A stretch of DNA of 64,000 nucleotides, taken from positions 20,196 to 84,195 of the forward strand of contig NZ_CALPDE010000007.1 of NCBI RefSeq assembly GCF_943193185.1, in the 5' to 3' direction. The notes under the pieces are model-generated. The model saw only the letters and a program-made list of their open reading frames with translations, was not told where the DNA came from and searched no databases. Shown here in pieces: positions 17,960-26,230 of this stretch. The number at the start of each line of letters is the position of its first letter. The stretch's first letter is position 1. The position numbers were made by a program, and so were the translations under genes. Origin of the DNA: Lactococcus ileimucosae. GTDB taxonomy: Bacteria > Bacillota > Bacilli > Lactobacillales > Streptococcaceae.

Positions 17960-20254
17960 TTACCTATTGAAAAATCCAGTAATATTGTCCCAAATATTTT
18001 TAGCAGCATTTTTGGCATCATCAACTGTTTTTTGGAAATCAAATCCACCGCCTGAATCTGAGGAAGCACTGCTAGAAGCTTCACTTTTCGGTATATTCCC
18101 TGTCGTATTTTGCGCACTTTGCTCTTGATAAACAATCGCATCTTGCTGATCACGGAGTGCTGTCCAGGCTGGGGTAATAGGAGCAATGTTATGCATGGCA
18201 TAGGCATTTTCAGCTGTGAACGCTGTCCCCGCCGTATAAGGTAACAGATAGCTTGCTATATTCCGGAAAATCACAGAGGGTTGTCCTTCAGACGTCCCCT
18301 GCAGTTGTTGTTGCTCATTTGTTTCATTTGGAAAGCCAATCCAAAGTGCAATCGCAATGTCTGGTGTGTACCCGACAACCCATTGGTCCGTTGTATTGTT
18401 GGTTCCCGTTTTACCCGCCATAGCATAACTAGCAGGAGCTGCATTCCAAGCCGAACCATTCGTAAATGTACCCAACATCATGGCATTCATCTTCTCCGCC
18501 ACTTCCTTCGTCATAATACGCTTTTGCGTAACATTGGCTGTAGCAATTGTATCACCAGCTGCATTTTCAATTTTTGTAATCAGATGTGCACTGTTCATTA
18601 CTCCATCATTGGCAAATGTTGCATAGGCCTGTGCCATTTCCAAAGGATTCGTTTCAACACCAGAGCCAAGAACTGTTGATAAAGTATCATTTTCGTTTTC
18701 CTTCTTAAGGTTCAAACCAAACTCCCGTCCCACAGCATTACCTTTTTCAGGCGTGATAGCCCGATAAGTGTTAATCGCTGGAATATTATAGGAATTCGCC
18801 AGAGCTTGATACATGGGAACAGTGCCTAGATATTCACCACTGTAATTCTGTGGTTTCCAGTTATTTGGCGGATAAGTTGTAGGTTTATCCTCTAAAATTT
18901 TGTCAATCGCCCAACCTGCCTGAACAGCGGGGAGATAAGCAATGAGAGGTTTGATAACTGATCCCGTAGAGCGTCTGGACTGTGTCGCATAGTTAAAGTC
19001 GAAAAAGCTGTTATGATTCTCAGACGTAACATTCCCGACAAGCGCTTCGACACCCCCAGTCTTTGGATTTATCGCAACAGCGCCTGACTGTGCATGTGTA
19101 CCATCAGCGGCTTGGGGGAAAAGAGCAACATTATCATAAGTAACCTGCATCCCTGCCTGCTTATTCTGGTCTAAAGTCGTATAAATCTTGTAACCATCAT
19201 TCATGATATCTTGAAGACTGAGACCATATTTACGTTGTGCTTCAGCGATTACAGCATTGAAGTAACTTGGATATTTGTAAGCTGATGACTGAGGAACATA
19301 GGTATCTTTAAGCTTGGATTTTAGATCAATCGAAGCATAACTGTCAGCCTCAGTTTGTGTTAGATAACCCGCGCTTACCATGTTTTGTAAGACAGTATTA
19401 CGTCGCGGCGTTGCGTATTTTCCATCCTGATAAAGTGGGTTGTAAATTTCCGGTCCTTTAAGCATACCAGCGAGTGTTGCCGCATCATCTACTGTGACTT
19501 GGTTTGCAGAGACGCCAAAGTATTTCCTACTCGCATCTTCAATGCCCCAAACACCATTACCAAAATAAGCGTTATTCAAATACATTGCAAGAATCTCTTG
19601 CTTGTTGTAATGTTTATTAATTTCTAAAGCCAAGAAGAACTCACGTGCTTTACGGTCAATAGTTTGTTTCTGAGTAAGATAGGCATTTTTGGCCAGCTGT
19701 TGGGTAATTGTTGAACCACCCCCAAACCGTCCAAAAGTAAAGGTGGCTAAAGCAAAACGACTGAGGTTTACCCCATGATTTTCATAGAATGTGCGGTCTT
19801 CTGTCGCTACAACAGCATTTTTAATATTGTCACTAATTTGGTCAAACTTAACAGTTGTCCCCTTGCTGCCATAAAGAAGCCCAGCTTCATCCCCATTTTT
19901 ATCTACAATTTGTGTTTGAGCATCAATTGATTTTTGCAAAATTGAAACATTGGCTGTCTTAGCCAAATAAAAAAGATAAGACCCAATTGCTAAAATCATG
20001 ACCAACACAGCAATGATGGTGATCTTGGTTAAGTTATACTTCTTCCAAAAGCGTTTGACTGGACGTAAAAACTGCCTTATTTTCTCTGTATAAGGCGCTA
20101 TGATTCTTAAATATTTTTTTATACCTCTCAGGTCTTCAAGCGGAACTTCCGCTTCTTTCATCGCCTTTTCTTCTATATTATTGTTTTTCTCTATACTTTT
20201 AGATGACGTCTTATTTTTAGCACGCCGGCTAAAACTTTGGTTTTTGTCTGACAT
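17960..20254 (-). CDS. pbp2A: Class A penicillin-binding protein 2A
   Basis: A 764-residue bifunctional PBP. Basic cytoplasmic tail, TM helix 76-98, GT51 glycosyltransferase domain with catalytic Glu152 (TEDRTFY) and GGGSTITQQLAKN, then transpeptidase with S432-VI-K435, S488-YN and K615-TG. It polymerises and crosslinks peptidoglycan. The C-terminus is Ser-rich, then hydrophobic. AAAGGA lies 12 bases before the ATG. In Streptococcaceae pbp2A often precedes rpmG-secE-nusG; here an OatA-like gene is inserted between them. Confidence 0.95.
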   Translation of the reverse strand: MSDKNQSFSRRAKNKTSSKSIEKNNNIEEKAMKEAEVPLEDLRGIKKYLRIIAPYTEKIRQFLRPVKRFWKKYNLTKITIIAVLVMILAIGSYLFYLAKTANVSILQKSIDAQTQIVDKNGDEAGLLYGSKGTTVKFDQISDNIKNAVVATEDRTFYENHGVNLSRFALATFTFGRFGGGSTITQQLAKNAYLTQKQTIDRKAREFFLALEINKHYNKQEILAMYLNNAYFGNGVWGIEDASRKYFGVSANQVTVDDAATLAGMLKGPEIYNPLYQDGKYATPRRNTVLQNMVSAGYLTQTEADSYASIDLKSKLKDTYVPQSSAYKYPSYFNAVIAEAQRKYGLSLQDIMNDGYKIYTTLDQNKQAGMQVTYDNVALFPQAADGTHAQSGAVAINPKTGGVEALVGNVTSENHNSFFDFNYATQSRRSTGSVIKPLIAYLPAVQAGWAIDKILEDKPTTYPPNNWKPQNYSGEYLGTVPMYQALANSYNIPAINTYRAITPEKGNAVGREFGLNLKKENENDTLSTVLGSGVETNPLEMAQAYATFANDGVMNSAHLITKIENAAGDTIATANVTQKRIMTKEVAEKMNAMMLGTFTNGSAWNAAPASYAMAGKTGTNNTTDQWVVGYTPDIAIALWIGFPNETNEQQQLQGTSEGQPSVIFRNIASYLLPYTAGTAFTAENAYAMHNIAPITPAWTALRDQQDAIVYQEQSAQNTTGNIPKSEASSSASSDSGGGFDFQKTVDDAKNAAKNIWDNITGFFNR

Positions 20255-20288
20255 GAATTTAAAAAATCCTTTGTTCTATGTTTTGCCT

Positions 20289-20318
20289 ATTCTAACAAAA
20301 AAGGCTTTGTGTTACAAT
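20289..20318. promoter_or_regulatory. Superimposed divergent promoters of pbp2A and the pseudouridine synthase
   Basis: Minus strand (pbp2A): TTGTAA (20312-20317), 17-nt spacer, TG-extended TAGAAT (20289-20294). Plus strand (pseudouridine synthase): TTCTAA (20290-20295), 17-nt spacer, TG-extended TACAAT (20313-20318). Each -35 sits on the other's -10, so only one polymerase can bind at a time. Confidence 0.7.
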
Positions 20319-20325
20319 ACTCTAT

Positions 20326-21207
20326 ATGAAATTTAGTTTAATTTTACCAAAAAAAATTAAAAAGCAAAGTGTTTCGCATCTATTAGAGTACACATGGTCA
20401 ATGCCTCGCAAGCAAAGACATCTTTTGCGTATGAAAAAGCATCTTTTCATCAATGGACTGCTTGCAAGCTGGGAAGAAACTGTTGAACCAAGCGACGAAA
20501 TAACACTTATTTTTGATCAAGAAGATTTTGCTTCTCTTACTGTTGAACCGGGAAATCCGGTGCTCGCAGATATCTTATATGAAGACGAACATCTTGTCAT
20601 CGTCAATAAGCCCGAAGGTATGAAAACACACGGCAATAGTCCTCAAGAGTTGGCACTACAAAATCACGTTACAGCCTCTCTCAATGCCCCAGTATTTGTC
20701 GTACACCGTTTAGATAAAGAAACCTCTGGAGCCGTTCTCTTTGCTAAAAATCAATTTATCTTGCCCATTATTGGGAAAATGTTTGAAGAAAACGAAATTC
20801 ACCGCTCCTATTATGCAGTCATCCAAGGTCATTTTAGCGAAAAAAGCTTAACTCTCCATAAAAATATAGGAAGAGACCGGCACAATCGCCAAAAATATGT
20901 AGTCAGTAAAAAAGGGAAAAAAGCCATCACTCATATAGAAACTCTGGACAAGAATAAGAAGCAATCTTTGGTACGCTGCACACTAGATACTGGGCGTACT
21001 CATCAAATACGCGTTCATCTCTCAAGTGAAGGGCACCCTATTATCGGGGATCCGCTCTATAATCCCCACTCAATAAAGAACCGGATGATGCTTCATGCTG
21101 AAAAAATAAGTTTTGTTCATCCATTATTTGAGGAACCAATCGAAATAGAAGCTCCAAGTGATACTTTCCTCTATGAAAAAAGTCCACTTTTTAAAAGTGG
21201 ACTCTAG
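20326..21207 (+). CDS. RluA-family pseudouridine synthase
   Basis: A 293-residue RNA pseudouridine synthase with catalytic Asp130 in HRLDKETSG and the conserved TGRTHQIRVHL and GDPLY motifs. The first 70 residues are S4-like and basic. It isomerises U to pseudouridine in rRNA or tRNA; the exact site cannot be told, as RluD, RluC and YhcT-like members look alike. No Shine-Dalgarno; the -10 ends seven bases before the ATG, suggesting a leaderless message. The 3' end contains the hairpin used to terminate the convergent lipoprotein gene. Confidence 0.88.
   Translation: MKFSLILPKKIKKQSVSHLLEYTWSMPRKQRHLLRMKKHLFINGLLASWEETVEPSDEITLIFDQEDFASLTVEPGNPVLADILYEDEHLVIVNKPEGMKTHGNSPQELALQNHVTASLNAPVFVVHRLDKETSGAVLFAKNQFILPIIGKMFEENEIHRSYYAVIQGHFSEKSLTLHKNIGRDRHNRQKYVVSKKGKKAITHIETLDKNKKQSLVRCTLDTGRTHQIRVHLSSEGHPIIGDPLYNPHSIKNRMMLHAEKISFVHPLFEEPIEIEAPSDTFLYEKSPLFKSGL
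21176..21203 (-). terminator. Terminator of the zinc-binding lipoprotein gene
   Basis: AGTCCACTTTT pairs with AAAAGTGGACT and is followed by six T on the minus strand. It lies inside the last codons of the convergent pseudouridine synthase gene. Confidence 0.8.
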
Positions 21208-21277
21208 GAGTTTTATGAAAAGATTTTTTTAGGAAGAACCTTATTATAGTGAAAACTTCTTAAAATAAGCTTAAGTT

Positions 21278-22123
21278 CTATTTAATTGTCTCTTTCAAAG
21301 CTCTTAGATTTTCTTCCATAATTGTCAGGTAACTTTCGCCTGCTTTTTTTTGTTCATCTGTCAGTCCTTCAACTGGGTTAATAGGCAATAATCTAGCTCC
21401 CGCTTCTCTTGCTAGAGTTTCTGCAAGTTTACTGCTAGAATTCTCCTCTGAATAAACTGTATTTAAGTTGGATTTTCGCATCTCGTCTCTCAGTTTAATC
21501 AAAGTGGAACTTGAGGGCTCCATCTCTGGATCAAGTCCTGTGATAGCAACGGGTGTCAAGCCATAGTCACGTCCCAAATAGGCAAAAGCTTCATGCTGTG
21601 TAATAAACGTCTTGTTCTTAGCCGTTTTTAACTGATCAAAATCCTGATCAATTTTTTTCAACTTATCCATATAGCTGTCGGCATTTTTAGTGAAATCTTC
21701 CTTATATTCAGGGAATTTTTTAGACAATTCTTCCGCAATATAGCGTACTTCTAGAAGAGCAGACTTTGGACTAACCCATGTATGAGGGTCATCGCCAATC
21801 TTTTCTACAGGAGTACTGGCCTCTATTTTTATACCTTTGTTTTTCGCAGAAGATGCCCACTTTTCAAGATTTTTTGAATTGTAAACAATAGCATCTGCAT
21901 TGGTCAAAGTAGTCATATCTTTGGCACTCGGCTCAAAATCATGCGCTTCTTGATTAGCAGGAACGATATTGACAATATCAACTTTATCGCCTACGATAGC
22001 TTTAGTGAACTCATACATTGGCTCAAAGGTTGTTACAATTTGCGGCTTGCTGTCTGCTGCTTTTTGACAGGCCGTCAAAAAGAGCAAAACAGGAATAAGT
22101 AATAAGAGAGTATATTTTTTCAT
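21278..22123 (-). CDS. Zinc-binding lipoprotein of a metal ABC transporter (AdcA/ZnuA-like)
   Basis: A 281-residue substrate-binding protein: lipobox LTAC (Cys19), then cluster A-I fold. Likely metal ligands are His60, His113 and His176 plus an acidic residue near 225 or later; the His-rich loop of AdcA is missing. No permease or ATPase gene is adjacent, so it is an orphan binding protein that may share another Zn transporter. Expression should be zinc-controlled, because a ZitR/AdcR box overlaps the promoter. There is no Shine-Dalgarno and the -10 ends six bases before the ATG. The comG operon points into it without a terminator. Confidence 0.88.
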   Translation of the reverse strand: MKKYTLLLLIPVLLFLTACQKAADSKPQIVTTFEPMYEFTKAIVGDKVDIVNIVPANQEAHDFEPSAKDMTTLTNADAIVYNSKNLEKWASSAKNKGIKIEASTPVEKIGDDPHTWVSPKSALLEVRYIAEELSKKFPEYKEDFTKNADSYMDKLKKIDQDFDQLKTAKNKTFITQHEAFAYLGRDYGLTPVAITGLDPEMEPSSSTLIKLRDEMRKSNLNTVYSEENSSSKLAETLAREAGARLLPINPVEGLTDEQKKAGESYLTIMEENLRALKETIK

Positions 22124-22129
22124 AAAGCT

Positions 22130-22167
22130 AGTATAATATAAAGTTGAAATAATGTCAACCAGTTAAG
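22130..22167 (-). promoter_or_regulatory. Zinc-responsive promoter with ZitR/AdcR box
   Basis: TTGACA (22154-22159), 18-nt spacer, TATACT (22130-22135). The sequence TTAACTGGTTGA (22156-22167) fits the ZitR/AdcR palindrome TTAACYRGTTAA at 11 of 12 positions and overlaps the -35, the usual place for repression by Zn-loaded regulator. Confidence 0.8.
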
Positions 22168-22179
22168 TATTTTTTAGTT

Positions 22180-22352
22180 CAGTTTCCACTTTCTAAACGC
22201 TTATCAAGCTTTTCTCTTAGTTGAGTTTCTAAACGGTCACGTTGCAGCACTCTTTGTTTTTTAGCATTCACTGCTCCCTGTAAATAGTATTGTAAAAGTA
22301 AGCTAAATATAAGAGAAAGAGCAAGAGTATAAGCTAAAATACTCGCTTTCAA
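22180..22352 (-). pseudogene. comGG: ComGG-like minor pseudopilin, frameshifted
   Basis: After comGF, GAGGAG precedes a TTG start that gives a short protein: hydrophobic segment (residues 4-22) then AVNAKN... and a stop after 38 residues. If the run of five A near 22259-22263 had one more base, the frame would continue as RVLQRDRLETQLREKLDKRLESGN to a TGA at 22180, giving about 57 residues with a pilin-like N-terminal helix. The position fits comGG, which is poorly conserved. It is broken, truncated or a homopolymer error. Confidence 0.65.
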
Positions 22353-22354
22353 TT

Positions 22355-22783
22355 TTACTCCTCTAAAAATCTGTATAAAAATGTACGACTGCCTCCTTTT
22401 TCAAAAAATAGAATAATTTTTATCTTCTGTCCTTTTTGACTTATCTCTGCTTTTTTCAAATGGTGGATTATAGGTTGATAACCTCTGCCAGCTGCATTTG
22501 TTTTTCGAAAATCTCCGCGTGAGGATAAACCAAATCGCAAAGGAACTTTTTTATTTACATAGAGATAGTTATCCTCTACTTTGTCTAATTTTGCTCCCTC
22601 AAGCTCACCTCGCATCAAGTTACAAAATAATTGCCAGTCTTGTGTATGATCCATTGTGGCTTGTTTCACTTCTTCATGAAAAAGCTTTGTCATACTTAAA
22701 AACAATAAGAAGGTCCCAGATAATACCAGTAAAGCAATAAGTGATTCCAAAAGTGTGAAGCTATAAAGCTTTCTTTTTTTCAA
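22355..22783 (-). CDS. comGF: Competence minor pseudopilin ComGF
   Basis: The prepilin motif is YSFTLLESLIALL: cleavage before Phe, Glu at +5. The TTG at 22783 is a plausible start with AAAGG upstream, giving about 142 residues; an ATG at 22840 would add 19 residues and overlap comGE by 80 bases. ComGF is a minor component of the transformation pilus that pulls DNA to the cell. Fourth pseudopilin gene in the comG operon. Confidence 0.85.
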   Translation of the reverse strand: MKKRKLYSFTLLESLIALLVLSGTFLLFLSMTKLFHEEVKQATMDHTQDWQLFCNLMRGELEGAKLDKVEDNYLYVNKKVPLRFGLSSRGDFRKTNAAGRGYQPIIHHLKKAEISQKGQKIKIILFFEKGGSRTFLYRFLEE

Positions 22784-23063
22784 GAGTGATAAGTACCTTT
22801 CCAGATTCCCAGACAACGATTTTTGAAGGGCTTTCCTCAATAAAAACTTCTACATCATTTATTTTCAAACGTTCCTCTCCTATATCTACCGCCATAAGCG
22901 CCACATTTAGTGCCTCTATTTTCCTATTTTCTTCATATGTTTGTTTTTTGACTTGTATGACTTGATTCAAAACAAAAGTGACTAAAAAAATGAGTAAAGT
23001 CATAGCTACCATGCTCTCCAACAAAATATGAGCTTCAAGAGATTTTTTTCCTATATTTTCCAC
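22761..23063 (-). CDS. comGE: Competence minor pseudopilin ComGE
   Basis: A 100-residue protein with a GTG start. The N-terminal HILLESMVAMTLLIF helix resembles a prepilin but the usual Gly/Ala-Phe junction reads Ala-His. It overlaps comGD by 29 bases and comGF by at least 23. Identification rests on position and the N-terminal helix. Confidence 0.82.
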   Translation of the reverse strand: MENIGKKSLEAHILLESMVAMTLLIFLVTFVLNQVIQVKKQTYEENRKIEALNVALMAVDIGEERLKINDVEVFIEESPSKIVVWESGKVLITLEKKKAL

Positions 23064-23439
23064 TTCCGATTTCTAATTGATAAGATACCGTTTTCCCCTG
23101 ATAAGGCAGATAGAGGGATATTTTCTGTAAACTTGAATTTCCTGCATTTTTATCGAAAGTAATGGAGAAATCATTGATTTCCACTTCCTCTGGTACCTTT
23201 AATTCTTCCTCCTGACTACGCAAATAACCTTTTATAGACTGTAATGTCTGACTTTCTCGTTTTAGGCTCGCAAGATACTGTGTGTCCTTATACAAGCGCT
23301 CAAACTGTAAAACAAAAATCTCAGCACGTGCAACACGTATCCCTTGCCTTACAGAACCTGCAAAAACCATAATGACAAAGGAACATATGAAAAGAACCAG
23401 CAAGCTTTCTAAAAGAGTGAATCCCTTAATTCGGTACAT
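23035..23439 (-). CDS. comGD: Competence minor pseudopilin ComGD
   Basis: Prepilin motif KGFTLLESLLVLF at the N-terminus. Two starts are possible, ATG 23451 or ATG 23439; neither has a strong Shine-Dalgarno, and I chose the one giving a short leader (MYRIKG). About 134 residues. Overlaps comGC by 14 bases. Confidence 0.87.
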   Translation of the reverse strand: MYRIKGFTLLESLLVLFICSFVIMVFAGSVRQGIRVARAEIFVLQFERLYKDTQYLASLKRESQTLQSIKGYLRSQEEELKVPEEVEINDFSITFDKNAGNSSLQKISLYLPYQGKTVSYQLEIGSGKYRKKIS

Positions 23440-23731
23440 GACGTTTGGCATTAGGATTTTTTGAATAATAGTCGTTATAGCTGTCAGCTTGCTTTTGCGT
23501 AATCAAACCAGAAGAAACAAGTTTTCCCAAACTTGGGCCCTCTTGCTTATCCAACTGGTAGAGCTCCGCTTGACTTTCAACAACTTTCACAACAGCAGTC
23601 TGACCTGTATTTTCTATATTTTTCTTTTCTCTAGCTAGGTTAGGAATGAATAGCAAAAGTAAAACGCTAATAATAAGCAAAACAACAAGCATTTCAATCA
23701 AAGTAAAAGCTTTTAGGGTTTTATTTTTCAT
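23426..23731 (-). CDS. comGC: Competence major pseudopilin ComGC
   Basis: A 101-residue major pilin of the transformation pseudopilus. Signal MKNKTLKA, then FTLIEMLVVLLIISVLLLL with Glu+5. ATG 23731 is preceded by GGAGATAAGG; an earlier ATG at 23743 is contained in that site. After cleavage by ComC peptidase it polymerises and binds DNA. Confidence 0.92.
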   Translation of the reverse strand: MKNKTLKAFTLIEMLVVLLIISVLLLLFIPNLAREKKNIENTGQTAVVKVVESQAELYQLDKQEGPSLGKLVSSGLITQKQADSYNDYYSKNPNAKRHVPN

Positions 23732-23750
23732 CCTTATCTCCATATCTTTT

Positions 23751-24770
23751 TTACATTACAGATCCCATGTTATTGTATATGGGAAGTAGCATTGCGACAT
23801 AAATTAAAATAATCAATACTGCGACAATCAGAAAAACCAGTGGTTGAATAAGCTGCATTGCTCTTTCTATTCTTTCAAAAAATCTTGACCAGCTTTCTTC
23901 AGAAAAAACCATCAGCTCCTGACCCAATTTTGACTTGAGTTCCCCATACTCAACAATCAATGAAAGTTCCTTTGTAAATATCGGATAAACCCTCAATGCT
24001 TCTTCAAACTTTTTCCCACTGTCCAATGAATAAAGAAGCTCTAAACCAAATTCTCTGAAAATACGACTTTTCTGCTCCTCCATGATAAAACAAATTTGAC
24101 GTAAGTCCACTGCCTGAGCAAGCAAGTTGCCCCATTCTCTTGAAAAATAAGCGGTCAGATAAAGCTGTACAAAACTTCCTATGATGGGCAGTTTAACAAG
24201 TACTCTCATGTTTTCTAAAGCCGTCTTTTTCTTAAAATAAAGCTTGCAGATTAGGAAGAAAGCAACTGACATTAGTATGCTCGATAAAAAAAGGAGGGGT
24301 AAGTTTTGAATAATTTTAACGGCTAGACTCGTGTTTTCTTCCAGTTGGGGCAATAAATAGTTTTTCAGTCCCAACATAATAAAAGTCAAGAAAACGAGAA
24401 GAATTAAGGGATAAGTAGCAACTTGAATCAACTTTTTTCGAATGTTCAAAACGCGAGTCAGATTCTGTTCAACCAAACCTAACGTAAGTTCAATATTCCC
24501 ATGTGATTCTGCCAAAGACAACTGTGTCACGACATCTCCAGAAAACTTGAGATCATCTAAAATACCTGAAAGGCTCTTTCCTCTCAATAAACCCTTTCTC
24601 ATCTGAGAGGTAAATTGCTTTTCCGTCAAGCCAGAGCGCTCAAGAAAATCAATAATTTCTCCGATATGAAAGCCGCTCGTGAAAAGATTGTTCATCAACT
24701 GAATAAGTTTAATTTGTCTAACGAGGCTCAATTTTTTCCTGCGAAGCTGTAGCAGGTGAGATAAATCCAT
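23751..24770 (-). CDS. comGB: Competence pilus inner-membrane platform protein ComGB
   Basis: A GspF/PilC-like polytopic membrane protein of about 340 residues with two repeated F domains and three TM helices (last one at the C-terminus). It couples the ComGA ATPase to pilin assembly. The start is uncertain: ATG 24770 (MDLSHLLQL), an upstream ATG at 24863, or a TTG near 24727 with AGGA just before it. All overlap comGA. Confidence 0.88.
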   Translation of the reverse strand: MDLSHLLQLRRKKLSLVRQIKLIQLMNNLFTSGFHIGEIIDFLERSGLTEKQFTSQMRKGLLRGKSLSGILDDLKFSGDVVTQLSLAESHGNIELTLGLVEQNLTRVLNIRKKLIQVATYPLILLVFLTFIMLGLKNYLLPQLEENTSLAVKIIQNLPLLFLSSILMSVAFFLICKLYFKKKTALENMRVLVKLPIIGSFVQLYLTAYFSREWGNLLAQAVDLRQICFIMEEQKSRIFREFGLELLYSLDSGKKFEEALRVYPIFTKELSLIVEYGELKSKLGQELMVFSEESWSRFFERIERAMQLIQPLVFLIVAVLIILIYVAMLLPIYNNMGSVM

Positions 24771-25653
24771 CTGTAACCAACTGATCAATCTGTGCATTCC
24801 AGAGTTCCGGCTGCCAATCTTCAAATTCTTTTTTCTCATAAACAAGCAGTCCTTTTCCTGCAATTAAGCGTTGATAAATTACCCTTTGAAGACTGGAACG
24901 CAACTCCCAATCCGTTAATCCCAGTTCTTTCAAGCGCGCAACTACGCCTGAGATGGAGCGTGCATGGACTGTCGAAAAAACAGTATAGCCTGTCAAACTT
25001 GCCCGTAAAACTGCTTTAGCCGTCTGACTGTCACGTATTTCTCCAACAATAAGCAAGTCAGGCCTGTGACGAAGGGAAAGCTTAATCAAAGCATCATAGT
25101 CATTTCCGATTACCTTATTCACTTGAAGCTGTAAGAACTCTTCCTCGACAAGCTCTACTGGATCTTCAATACAAATAACTTGTTGATTTTTAAAATACTG
25201 CCGCGCACATTCATACATCAAGCTGGTTTTACCTGAACCAACCGGTCCTGAGAAAAGATAAAGCCCCCTCCCACCGATCATATCTTCAAAGATATCATTA
25301 TGCCAGAAATCTAATTGAACTTGTCCATGGTGCAAGAGACGTATAACCATGCTCTCCTGTCCTTCAAAATCACCAACGGTAGATAGACGCAAGCGCTGTT
25401 CCCTGCCGTCTAACACATAAGAACAAGAGCCTAACTGTGCTCGTCTACTTTCTCCGAGATTCATACCAGATACAAACTTCATATGCGCAATCAGGGCTTG
25501 CCCCTGCTCAAGGGATAGGTCTTGCTCAAATCTTCTTTCGGTCGCTGTACGAAAATAAAGTTGATAACTTCCCCGCACAGCCACTAAATAAAGATCGTGC
25601 ACTTTTTCTTCTACTGCTTGATGTAAAATTTTTTTCGCCAAATCTTGTATCAT
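24718..25653 (-). CDS. comGA: Competence pilus assembly ATPase ComGA
   Basis: A 311-residue GspE/PilB-type traffic ATPase: Walker A GPVGSGKTS (about 136-144), Asp box and Walker B LLIVGEIRD. ATG 25653 follows AGGGGAG closely. First gene of comGA-GG. A clean cin-box (TACGAATA) for ComX was not found on the correct strand; a degenerate TTTTTTCGTACTA lies about 40 bases upstream. Confidence 0.93.
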   Translation of the reverse strand: MIQDLAKKILHQAVEEKVHDLYLVAVRGSYQLYFRTATERRFEQDLSLEQGQALIAHMKFVSGMNLGESRRAQLGSCSYVLDGREQRLRLSTVGDFEGQESMVIRLLHHGQVQLDFWHNDIFEDMIGGRGLYLFSGPVGSGKTSLMYECARQYFKNQQVICIEDPVELVEEEFLQLQVNKVIGNDYDALIKLSLRHRPDLLIVGEIRDSQTAKAVLRASLTGYTVFSTVHARSISGVVARLKELGLTDWELRSSLQRVIYQRLIAGKGLLVYEKKEFEDWQPELWNAQIDQLVTDGFISPATASQEKIEPR

Positions 25654-25721
25654 TCTGTCTCCCCTTAGATAAACCACACTGATTAGTACGAAAAAACTCG
25701 TGCATTGTCACAATATTTTTG

Positions 25722-25750
25722 AAAAAAAAAGAACACAGCTTGCTGTGCTC
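25722..25750 (-). terminator. Second terminator after rpsU
   Basis: GAGCACAGC pairs with GCTGTGTTC, followed by nine T on the minus strand. It backs up the terminator at 25796 and shields comGA from rpsU transcription. Confidence 0.8.
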
Positions 25751-25795
25751 CGCATTGCGTGTGTCCCTCCTGATGAACTAAAGTAAAGCGAAATG

Positions 25796-25822
25796 AAAAA
25801 AACCTGTTCAAAAGACAGGCTC
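25796..25822 (-). terminator. First terminator after rpsU
   Basis: GCCTGTC pairs with GAACAGG/T-rich arm with a 4-nt loop, then a T run, directly after rpsU. Confidence 0.8.
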
Positions 25823-25833
25823 AAAATTTTCAA

Positions 25834-26010
25834 TTAGAATTTTTTACGTTTACGTGCAGCTTCTGACTTGCGTTTAGCTTTTACAGAAGGTTTTTCGTAG
25901 TGTTCACGTTTGCGGAGCTCTTGAAGAGTTCCAGCTTTTGTTACTGAACGTTTGAAACGGCGGAGAGCGTCGTCAAGCGATTCATTTTTACGAACGATAG
26001 TTTTTGACAT
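25834..26010 (-). CDS. rpsU: 30S ribosomal protein S21 (bS21)
   Basis: A 58-residue basic S21 ([21 protein letters not shown]), start ATG 26010 after GGGGTG. It lies near the anti-Shine-Dalgarno of 16S rRNA and helps initiation. Single gene with a consensus promoter and two terminators. Confidence 0.96.
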   Translation of the reverse strand: MSKTIVRKNESLDDALRRFKRSVTKAGTLQELRKREHYEKPSVKAKRKSEAARKRKKF

Positions 26011-26062
26011 TGATTTCACCCCATTTCATTTTCATATTTGCTCCCTAAAGAGCACCTTTAGC

Positions 26063-26091
26063 ATTCTATCAAATTTTTCTTAGTTTGTCAA
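26063..26091 (-). promoter_or_regulatory. Promoter of rpsU
   Basis: TTGACA (26086-26091), 17-nt spacer, TAGAAT (26063-26068) with the context TTTGATAGAATG also seen in the S10 promoter. Confidence 0.9.
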
Positions 26092-26230
26092 ATTCTTTTA
26101 CACTATGTTTATGTCGTAAATCTCCGTAGGCCAAAAATAATGACGGATTTCTTGAAAAAAGATAGAAAAAGCGGAGTTTACTCTCTTACGCAAGCTCAAC
26201 ACTGCTGGCTTATGCCTTTTTATATCTGAC

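Noticed and set aside
25687..25694. TACGAAAA upstream of comGA as a ComX cin-box
   Set aside because: It is on the strand opposite to comGA and differs from TACGAATA.
26011..26230. Terminator of the SLH phosphodiesterase gene between it and rpsU
   Set aside because: Only weak, poorly placed stems were found (for example GAGTAAACTC near 26180); I could not support one.
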